Shown piece by piece: positions 58,462 to 64,000 of a stretch of DNA of 64,000 nt. Within the stretch, counting starts at the first letter, position 1. Each line of letters begins with the position of its first letter. A model generated the notes under the pieces. The model was given only the letters and a program-made list of their open reading frames with translations, searched no databases and was not told the DNA's origin. A program made the position numbers and the translations under genes. This DNA comes from Agrobacterium albertimagni AOL15. GTDB lineage: Bacteria > Pseudomonadota > Alphaproteobacteria > Rhizobiales > Rhizobiaceae. The stretch is taken from NCBI RefSeq assembly GCF_000300855.1, contig NZ_ALJF01000006.1:372001-436000 (forward strand), written 5' to 3'.

Positions 58462-59157
58462 TCACACGGTCAGGTGACGCCGTGCCTCCGGCGTATCGAG
58501 CGTTTCGGCAGCCCCCTGATGCACGATCTCCCCACGATCCATGATGTAAACGTGATCGGCAAGCTCCCGACAGAAATCCAGATATTGCTCGACCAACAGG
58601 ATCGCCATGCCGGTCGTGTCGCGAAGATAGCGGATCGCCCGGCCGATGTCCTTGATGATCGACGGCTGAATGCCCTCGGTCGGTTCGTCCAGCACCAGGA
58701 TCTTCGGCCGCGTCACCATGGCCCGCCCGATCGCGAGCTGCTGCTGCTGGCCACCGGAGAGATCGCCGCCGCGACGGGATAGCATCGTATCCAGCACCGG
58801 GAAGAGCGCGAAGATATCATCCGGAATGAAGCAGTCCTTGCGCTCCAGCGGCGCATATCCGGTTTCGAGATTTTCCTTCACCGTTAGGAGCGGAAAGATC
58901 TCGCGGCCCTGCGGCACATAACCCACACCCGTCCGCGCCCGGTTGAACGGCGCCATGCCATTCAGCTTCTGGCCATTGAAGGTGATCGTGCCGGCCGACA
59001 CCGCATGCTGGCCGGTGATGGCCCGCAGAAGCGACGACTTGCCGACCCCGTTGCGACCGAGCACGCAGGTGATCTTGCCCATCTCGGCATTGATGGAGAC
59101 GCCTCGGAGAGCCTGGGCTGCACCGTAATGGAGATTGACATTTTCGACTGTCAGCAT
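58462..59157 (-). CDS. urtE: Urea ABC transporter ATP-binding protein
   Basis: A 231-residue LivF-type ATPase. Walker A GRNGVGKSSLLRA, VPQGREIFPLLTVKENLETG, signature LSGGQQQQLAIGRAMV and Walker B ILVLDEPTEGIQPS. One of two ATPases of the high-affinity urea importer; it pairs with UrtD at the inner membrane. It is separated from urtD by a palindromic repeat element but lies on the same strand. Identification as urea-specific rests on the urtABCDE order next to urease. Confidence 0.93.
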   Translation of the reverse strand: MLTVENVNLHYGAAQALRGVSINAEMGKITCVLGRNGVGKSSLLRAITGQHAVSAGTITFNGQKLNGMAPFNRARTGVGYVPQGREIFPLLTVKENLETGYAPLERKDCFIPDDIFALFPVLDTMLSRRGGDLSGGQQQQLAIGRAMVTRPKILVLDEPTEGIQPSIIKDIGRAIRYLRDTTGMAILLVEQYLDFCRELADHVYIMDRGEIVHQGAAETLDTPEARRHLTV

Positions 59158-59193
59158 GATGCGGGCTCCGCGCTCTGTTGGTGCGAGGGGATA

Positions 59194-59351
59194 CCCCCCT
59201 CTGTCACTGCGTGACATCTCCCCCACAAGGGGGGAGAGTGGAGCCAGCAAGCCAGCCCCGCGCTAATCTGAACGCTCGCAGGAAGGCGAGCGGCCAGTCC
59301 CGCGCTACTCTCCCCCCTTGTGGGGGAGATGCCCGGCAGGGCAGAGAGGGG
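59194..59351. repeat. Rhizobial intergenic palindrome, copy 2 (inverted relative to copy 1)
   Basis: The left end is CTCTGTCACTGCGTGACATC then TCCCCCACAAGGGGGGAGAG; the right end is CTCTCCCCCCTTGTGGGGGA then GATGCCCGGCAGGGCAGAG. The same two end types as in the element at 40.1 kb, in the reverse order, with an unrelated interior. It lies between urtE and urtD and could affect message processing. Confidence 0.85.
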
Positions 59352-59374
59352 TATCCCGAGAACTGCACTCATCA

Positions 59375-60130
59375 TCACCGCCCCAGATAGTTCTCGATGA
59401 CCTTCTGGTCGTTCGAGACGAAATCGATCGACCCTTCCGCCAAGACCGACCCTTCCGCCAGGCAGGTGACCTTGACGCCGAGATCGCGGATGAAGCCCAT
59501 GTCGTGTTCGACGACGACGACGGAACGCGTCCTGGCGATTTCCTTCAGGAGAATGGCGGTTTCCGCCGTCTCGGCATCGGTCATGCCGGCGACCGGCTCG
59601 TCGACGAGCAAAAGCTTCGGCTCCTGAGCGAGCAGCATGCCGATCTCCAGCCATTGCTTCTGGCCGTGGGAGAGATTGGCGGCGAGCTCGTCCTTGCGGT
59701 GAGTCAGACGCACCGTCTCGAGGATCTCCTCGATGCGCGCCTTGTCTTCGGACGTCAGCCGGTAGAAGAGCGTGGCAAAGACGCCGCGCTTGCGGTTGAG
59801 CGCAAGTTCCAGATTGTCCCAGACGGTATGGCTTTCGAACACCGTCGGCTTCTGGAACTTGCGGCCGATCCCGAGCTGGGCGATCTCGGCCTCGTCCTTC
59901 TTGGTTAAATCGATCTTGCCGCCGTCGAAGAAGACCTCGCCCTCGTCCGGCCGGGTCTTGCCGGTGATGATATCCATCATCGTTGTCTTGCCGGCGCCGT
60001 TGGGGCCGATGATGGCGCGGAGTTCACCGGGCTCGACGATGAAGGAGAGCGAGTTCAGCGCCTTGAAGCCATCGAAGGAGACGGAAACGCCGTCAAGATA
60101 GAGCAGGCTGGACGTGGTCTTTTCGCTCAT
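59375..60130 (-). CDS. urtD: Urea ABC transporter ATP-binding protein
   Basis: A 251-residue LivG-type ATPase. Walker A GPNGAGKTTMMDIITGKTRP, GIGRKFQKPTVFESHTVWDN, signature LSHGQKQWLEIGMLLAQEP and Walker B LLLVDEPVAGMTDAE, then VVVVEHDMGFI. LSHGQKQWLEIG with DEPVAGMTDAE is typical of UrtD. It is four bases from urtC. Works with UrtE. Confidence 0.94.
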   Translation of the reverse strand: MSEKTTSSLLYLDGVSVSFDGFKALNSLSFIVEPGELRAIIGPNGAGKTTMMDIITGKTRPDEGEVFFDGGKIDLTKKDEAEIAQLGIGRKFQKPTVFESHTVWDNLELALNRKRGVFATLFYRLTSEDKARIEEILETVRLTHRKDELAANLSHGQKQWLEIGMLLAQEPKLLLVDEPVAGMTDAETAETAILLKEIARTRSVVVVEHDMGFIRDLGVKVTCLAEGSVLAEGSIDFVSNDQKVIENYLGR

Positions 60131-60134
60131 GGTC

Positions 60135-61304
60135 TCACTCCGCAGCCACGGGGGCCGATTGGGGTTTCACGTCGCTATTGGCAGCGTCCTTGTCGGCCTC
60201 GCGGGCATAGTCCTTGCGTTTCGCGAGAGTGGCCTGGACCGTGCCGACGATGCCCTTGGGCAGGAAAAGCGTGACGAAGATAAAGAGGCCGCCCAGCGCA
60301 AAGAGCCAGAGATCCGGGAAAGCGCCGGTGAAGTAGCTCTTGCCGACGTTGACAAGGATCGCGCCGATGATCGGCCCGATCAGCGTGCCGCGTCCGCCGA
60401 CCGCGGTCCATACGACCACCTCGATGGAATTGGCCGGGGCAAACTCGCCGGGATTGATGATGCCGACCTGCGGCACGAAGAGCGCGCCGGCAATGCCCGC
60501 CATCATCGCCGAGACGACGAAGGTGAAGAGCTTGATGTTCTCGACCCGGTAGCCGAGGAAACGTACGCGGCTTTCCGCATCGCGCACACCGACCAGCACC
60601 TTGCCGAATTTCGAGCGCGTGATGCCGGACGCAATGACCAGGCAGAGTGCGAGGAAAATGGCCGAGAGCGCAAAGAGCACGGCGCGCGTGCCGGAGGCCT
60701 GGACGGAGAAGCCGAGGATCTCCTTGTAGTCGGTGAGGCCGTTATTGCCGCCAAAGCCCATATCGTTCCGGAAGAAGGCGAGCATCAGGGCATAGGTCAT
60801 CGCCTGAGTGATGATCGACAGATAGACGCCATTGACCCTCGAGCGGAAGGCGAACCAGCCGAAGACGAAGGCGAGCAGGCCGGGCACGATCAGCACCATC
60901 GCCATGGCGACGGGGAACATGTCCATGCCGTACCAGAACCACGGCAATTCCTTCCAGTTCAGGAAGACCATGAAGTCCGGCAGGATCGGATCCCCATAGA
61001 CGCCGCGGGAACCGATCTGACGCATCAGATACATGCCCATCGCGTAGCCACCGAGGGCGAAGAAGGCGCCGTGGCCGAGCGAAAGGATGCCGCAATAGCC
61101 CCAGACGAGGTCGAGCGCCAGCGCCAATAGCGCATAGCAGAGATACTTGCCGAGCAGCGACATGATGTAGGTCGGCAAATGCAAGGGACTGTCTGGCGGC
61201 ATCAGCAGGTTGAGCGCTGGAATGAGCAATGCGAAGGCGACGAGGATGCCGGCGGCAATCAGGATCTTGCCTTCGAGTGCGCGTAAGATGAAGCCGGTAA
61301 TCAT
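60135..61304 (-). CDS. urtC: Urea ABC transporter permease
   Basis: A 389-residue LivM-type inner-membrane permease with about ten segments. DLVWGYCGILSLGHGAFFALGG and FRSRVNGVYLSIITQAMTYA are conserved, and EVVVWTAVGGRGTLIGPIIG carries the loop that contacts the ATPase. Forms the membrane channel with UrtB. The start overlaps the urtB stop by four bases. The C-terminus is polar (AREADKDAANSDVKPQSAP). Confidence 0.94.
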   Translation of the reverse strand: MITGFILRALEGKILIAAGILVAFALLIPALNLLMPPDSPLHLPTYIMSLLGKYLCYALLALALDLVWGYCGILSLGHGAFFALGGYAMGMYLMRQIGSRGVYGDPILPDFMVFLNWKELPWFWYGMDMFPVAMAMVLIVPGLLAFVFGWFAFRSRVNGVYLSIITQAMTYALMLAFFRNDMGFGGNNGLTDYKEILGFSVQASGTRAVLFALSAIFLALCLVIASGITRSKFGKVLVGVRDAESRVRFLGYRVENIKLFTFVVSAMMAGIAGALFVPQVGIINPGEFAPANSIEVVVWTAVGGRGTLIGPIIGAILVNVGKSYFTGAFPDLWLFALGGLFIFVTLFLPKGIVGTVQATLAKRKDYAREADKDAANSDVKPQSAPVAAE

Positions 61305-62905
61305 GCTTCCACCGCCCTTCCCTTGAGCGCGAAGAGGCCGCGCGGTCGTTTCTGAATGAAGAGAATGATCAGCACGAGCACGAGGATCTTGCCGAGCACG
61401 GCACCCACTGACGGTTCAAGGAACTTGTTGAGGATGCCGAGTGACAAGGCGCCGACCAGCGTGCCCCAGAGATTGCCGACACCGCCGAAGACAACGACCA
61501 TGAAACTGTCGATGATATAGGCTTGGCCGAGGTTCGGAGAGACATTGTCGATCTGGGAAAGCGCCACCCCGGCGATACCGGCAATGCCCGAACCGAGCGC
61601 AAAGGTGAAGGCGTCGACCCAAGGGGTGCGGATACCCATGGAAGACGCCATCCGGCGGTTCTGGGTGACGGCGCGCATCTGCAGGCCGAAGGCGGACTTC
61701 TTCATCAGCGCCAGAAGCGCAAAGAAGATGGTGAGGGAGAAGAGCACGATCCACAGACGGTTCCAGGTGATCGTCATGCCGCCGAGCGCAAAGGAGCCTG
61801 ACATCCAGGACGGGTTGCCCACTTCCTGGTTGGTCGGGCCGAAGATGGTGCGCACGGTCTGCTGCAGGATCAGCGAGATACCCCAGGTGGCAAGCAGCGT
61901 TTCGAGCGGCCGTCCATAGAGGAAGCGGATGACGCCGCGCTCGATGACGAGGCCGATCAGCGCCGTCATCAGGAAGGCAACGGGAAGCGCAATGGCGAGG
62001 GACCAGTCGAAGAGCCCGGGATAGCTGGTGCGGATGACCTGCTGCACCACGAAGGTGGAATAGGCGCCGATCATCACCATCTCGCCATGCGCCATGTTGA
62101 TGATGCCCATGACGCCGAAGGTGATGGCAAGGCCGATGGCCGCGAGCAGCAGCACCGATCCGAGCGAAATGCCGTACCAGACATTCTCCGCCGCATCCCA
62201 AAGGAGCAGCTTGCTTTCGAGCCCGGATATGGCCGCATCGAGGTCGGGTCTCAGGCTTTCGTCGATGGTTGAGGAGACTGACATCAGGATGCCGATCGCC
62301 CCGCGGCCGCCGAGGGACGCCACGGTTTCGATTGCGGCACGCTTTTCCTCGACCGAGCGGTCGGAGGCGAGCACCGAGACAGCACGCGCCTCTTCCATGC
62401 GGGCCTTCACCTCCCCGTCTTCTTCCTGCGCCAGAGCTGCCTCTACGAGATCAAGGTTTTCGGCACCGGGCGACTGGAGGACGGCCTGGGCTGCGGCGAG
62501 CCGAACCCTGCGGTCGGGGCTGAGCAGGGTCAGCCCGCCGAGCGCCGAACGGATAGCGCGGCGGAGACTGTTGTTGACCTTGACCTTGGTGAAGGCACCT
62601 TTCGGCTCTTCGGCGACGGTCTCGCCCGTCAGCGGATCGATGGCCGCAAGATTGCTGCCGGCCGCCTTGGTGATGAAGACCTGATTGTCGGACTTGCGGA
62701 CATAAAGATCGCCCTCTGCAAAAGCCTCGAGTGCCGGCACGACCCGGGGATCGGCGGTGGCCGCGATCTGCCCGAGCAGCTCTTCGGCCTGCTTGAAATT
62801 GGCTTTTCCGAGCGCGTTGATGAGATCTCTGGGATCGCTCTGCGCAAAGGAGGGCGCGGCGAAGGAGAGGAGGAGAAAGGCGAGTGTGATGAAACGGATA
62901 AGCAT
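61301..62905 (-). CDS. urtB: Urea ABC transporter permease, long form with periplasmic N-terminal domain
   Basis: A 534-residue protein. A signal-like N-terminus (FITLAFLLLSFAAPSFAQ) is followed by a 200-residue mainly helical, charged region with HEAT-like character (about 25-225), then the LivH-type permease domain (about 230-530) with GVMGIINMAHGEMVMIGAYS and MRAVTQNRRMASSMGIRTPW. This long form is usual for UrtB. The extra domain is absent from LivH amino acid permeases and may contact UrtA. First gene after urtA, from which it is separated by 244 bases of palindromic elements. Confidence 0.93.
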   Translation of the reverse strand: MLIRFITLAFLLLSFAAPSFAQSDPRDLINALGKANFKQAEELLGQIAATADPRVVPALEAFAEGDLYVRKSDNQVFITKAAGSNLAAIDPLTGETVAEEPKGAFTKVKVNNSLRRAIRSALGGLTLLSPDRRVRLAAAQAVLQSPGAENLDLVEAALAQEEDGEVKARMEEARAVSVLASDRSVEEKRAAIETVASLGGRGAIGILMSVSSTIDESLRPDLDAAISGLESKLLLWDAAENVWYGISLGSVLLLAAIGLAITFGVMGIINMAHGEMVMIGAYSTFVVQQVIRTSYPGLFDWSLAIALPVAFLMTALIGLVIERGVIRFLYGRPLETLLATWGISLILQQTVRTIFGPTNQEVGNPSWMSGSFALGGMTITWNRLWIVLFSLTIFFALLALMKKSAFGLQMRAVTQNRRMASSMGIRTPWVDAFTFALGSGIAGIAGVALSQIDNVSPNLGQAYIIDSFMVVVFGGVGNLWGTLVGALSLGILNKFLEPSVGAVLGKILVLVLIILFIQKRPRGLFALKGRAVEA

Positions 62906-62946
62906 TCTGTTGTCCCCCGGTTGGCGGGGCGGCGGAGCTCGGAAAG

Positions 62947-62996
62947 CCCCTCATCCGCCTGCCGGCACCTTCGCCCCGTGAACGGGAAGAAGGGGT
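62947..62996. repeat. Intergenic palindromic repeat
   Basis: CCCCTCATCCGCCTGCCGGC followed by ACCTTCGCCCCGTGAACGGG and a closing AGAAGGGG; TTCGCCCCGTGAACGGGAAGAA forms a short stem. The wording CTCATCCGCCTGCCGGCACC is common among rhizobial intergenic repeats. Only one copy is seen in this window. Confidence 0.55.
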
Positions 62997-63021
62997 AGTT
63001 CCGCTAACTGCGGTTCACGAA

Positions 63022-63135
63022 CACCCTCCCCTTGAGGGGGAGGGTCGAACCAAAGGTTCGGGGTGGGGTGACGCTGTGCACGAAATCACACCCACCCATC
63101 GCTGCGCGATGACCTCCCTCCTCAAGGGGGAGGTT
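63022..63135. repeat. Intergenic long inverted repeat
   Basis: The left arm CCTCCCCTTGAGGGGGAGGG pairs with the right arm CCTCCTCAAGGGGGAGGTT, with inner CGAACC/GGTTCG and GCTGCGCGATG hairpins. Together with the preceding element it fills the urtA-urtB gap and could reduce downstream expression, leaving UrtA more abundant than the permeases. Confidence 0.65.
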
Positions 63136-63149
63136 TGAGAAGGCTGTTA

Positions 63150-64000
63150 TCAGCTGCCCTTGCCGCCGCACTTGCCGGTGGCAACATTGAAGTTGCCGCA
63201 TTCCATCGGCTTGCGCCAATCGGCGATCAGGTCCTTGGAGTCGGGCAGATAGTCGGACCACTCGTCACCGACGACGGCAGGCGTTTCCTGGACGACTTCG
63301 AACTGACCGTCGGCCTGGATTTCGCCGATCAGCACCGGCTTGGTGATGTGGTGGTTCGGCATGACGGTGGAGTAGCCGCCGGTCAGGTTCGGAACGGCAA
63401 CACCGATGATCGAGTCGAGAACGGCGTCGGTCTCGGTCGTGCCGGCAGCCTCAACGGCCTTAACCCAGGCGTTGAAGCCGATATAGGCCGCTTCCATCGG
63501 GTCGTTGGTCACGCGCTTCTCGTTGCCGGTGAAGGCATGCCAGGTCTTGATGAACTCGGCATTGGCCGGCGCGTCGACGGACTGGAAGTAGTTCCAGGCA
63601 GCGAGGTGGCCGACGAGCGGAGCCGTGTCGAGGCCGGCGAGCTCTTCTTCACCGACGGAGAAGGCGACAACCGGAATGTCTTCGGCCTTGATGCCCTGGT
63701 TGCCCAGTTCCTTGTAGAAGGGAACGTTGGCGTCACCGTTGATGGTCGAAACGACGGCGGTCTTCTTGCCGGCCGAGCCGAACTTCTTGATGTCGGAAAC
63801 GATGGTCTGCCAGTCGGAATGACCGAAGGGCGTGTAGTTGATCATGATGTCTTCTTCGGCAACGCCCTTGGACATCAGATAGGCTTTGAGGATCTTGTTG
63901 GTCGTCTGCGGATAGACGTAGTCGGTGCCGGCGAGAACCCAGCGCTCGACGCCTTCGTTTTCAGCGAGATAATCGACGGCCGGGATGGCCTGCTGGTTCG
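63150..64000 (-). CDS. urtA: Urea ABC transporter substrate-binding protein (partial)
   Basis: The C-terminal 283 residues of a LivJ-type periplasmic binding protein; the N-terminus lies beyond the window edge. NQQAIPAVDYLAEN at the edge, WVLAGTDYVYPQTTNKILKA, INYTPFGHSDWQTIVSDIKK, TINGDANVPFYKELGNQGIK, SVGEEELAGLDTAPLVGHLA and NHHITKPVLIGEIQADGQFE are UrtA-type motifs. It ends with a short polar tail carrying two cysteines (CGNFNVATGKCGGKGS), common in UrtA. It binds urea for UrtBCDE. Confidence 0.94.
   Translation of the reverse strand, partial: NQQAIPAVDYLAENEGVERWVLAGTDYVYPQTTNKILKAYLMSKGVAEEDIMINYTPFGHSDWQTIVSDIKKFGSAGKKTAVVSTINGDANVPFYKELGNQGIKAEDIPVVAFSVGEEELAGLDTAPLVGHLAAWNYFQSVDAPANAEFIKTWHAFTGNEKRVTNDPMEAAYIGFNAWVKAVEAAGTTETDAVLDSIIGVAVPNLTGGYSTVMPNHHITKPVLIGEIQADGQFEVVQETPAVVGDEWSDYLPDSKDLIADWRKPMECGNFNVATGKCGGKGS

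Noticed and set aside
59194..59351. Terminal inverted repeats of an insertion sequence
   Set aside because: Too short for a transposase gene, none is present nearby, and the arms match intergenic palindromes rather than IS ends.

Overview
The window looks like chromosomal DNA of a Rhizobiaceae-type alphaproteobacterium (Rhizobium/Agrobacterium/Shinella-like; genus not decided). The reasons are high GC, rhizobial intergenic palindromes near 40.1, 59.2 and 63 kb, the urtABCDE-urease arrangement with its alphaproteobacterial accessory genes, a RutR/preTA/hydA pyrimidine cluster, ExoD, and a tRNA-Arg(CCG). About 58 protein genes and one tRNA can be supported.

Layout. 0.3-4.1 kb: circularly permuted ATP-grasp, alpha-E and transglutaminase cassette with a small J-domain-like protein. 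4.1-7.1 kb: MarR regulator, tRNA-Arg, and a LysR regulator divergent from a secreted 2,4-diacetylphloroglucinol-hydrolase-like enzyme. 7.4-10.1 kb: FadD acyl-CoA ligase and a bile-acid:Na+ symporter-family transporter. 10.3-21.7 kb: a 1711-residue protein built almost wholly of about 213 Ser/Thr-rich octapeptides. It is divergent from a SPINDLY-type O-GlcNAc-transferase-like enzyme, a second glycosyltransferase, UDP-galactopyranose mutase (glf) and GalE. 21.8-26.3 kb: a NavAb-type voltage-gated sodium channel, an ABC-F ATPase, a group II truncated haemoglobin, DUF423, VOC and DUF2325 proteins.

26.6-43.4 kb is a pyrimidine-use region. preTA (dihydropyrimidine dehydrogenase), hydA (dihydropyrimidinase) and a beta-ureidopropionase-type hydrolase would take uracil or thymine to beta-alanine-type products, ammonia and CO2. 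rutR and a good RutR-like operator sit between rutR and the hydrolase gene, and a NitT/TauT-type ABC importer with a THI5-like binding protein follows. A MazEF-like toxin-antitoxin pair is spliced between the hydrolase and hydA with ATGA-type overlaps. A CHASE-PAS-GGDEF-EAL protein, ExoD, a DMT exporter and a cupin are interspersed.

43.6-49.1 kb: an RND efflux pair, then a Crp/Fnr regulator preceded by a perfect FNR box. 49.1-64 kb, all on the minus strand: urea ABC importer urtABCDE (urtA cut by the window edge), a secreted esterase, and ureDA-DUF1272-ureB-LprI-accessory-ureC-DUF2459-GGDEF-ureEFG. Pyrimidine breakdown and urea uptake/hydrolysis both release ammonium, so the second half reads as nitrogen scavenging.

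The best candidate for an undescribed system is the giant octapeptide-repeat protein facing a glycosylation gene set. The repeat supplies hundreds of regularly spaced Ser/Thr residues, and its neighbours encode an OGT-like enzyme, a glycosyltransferase with an inserted beta-rich domain, and Galf/Gal nucleotide-sugar enzymes. That they act together is an inference from linkage.
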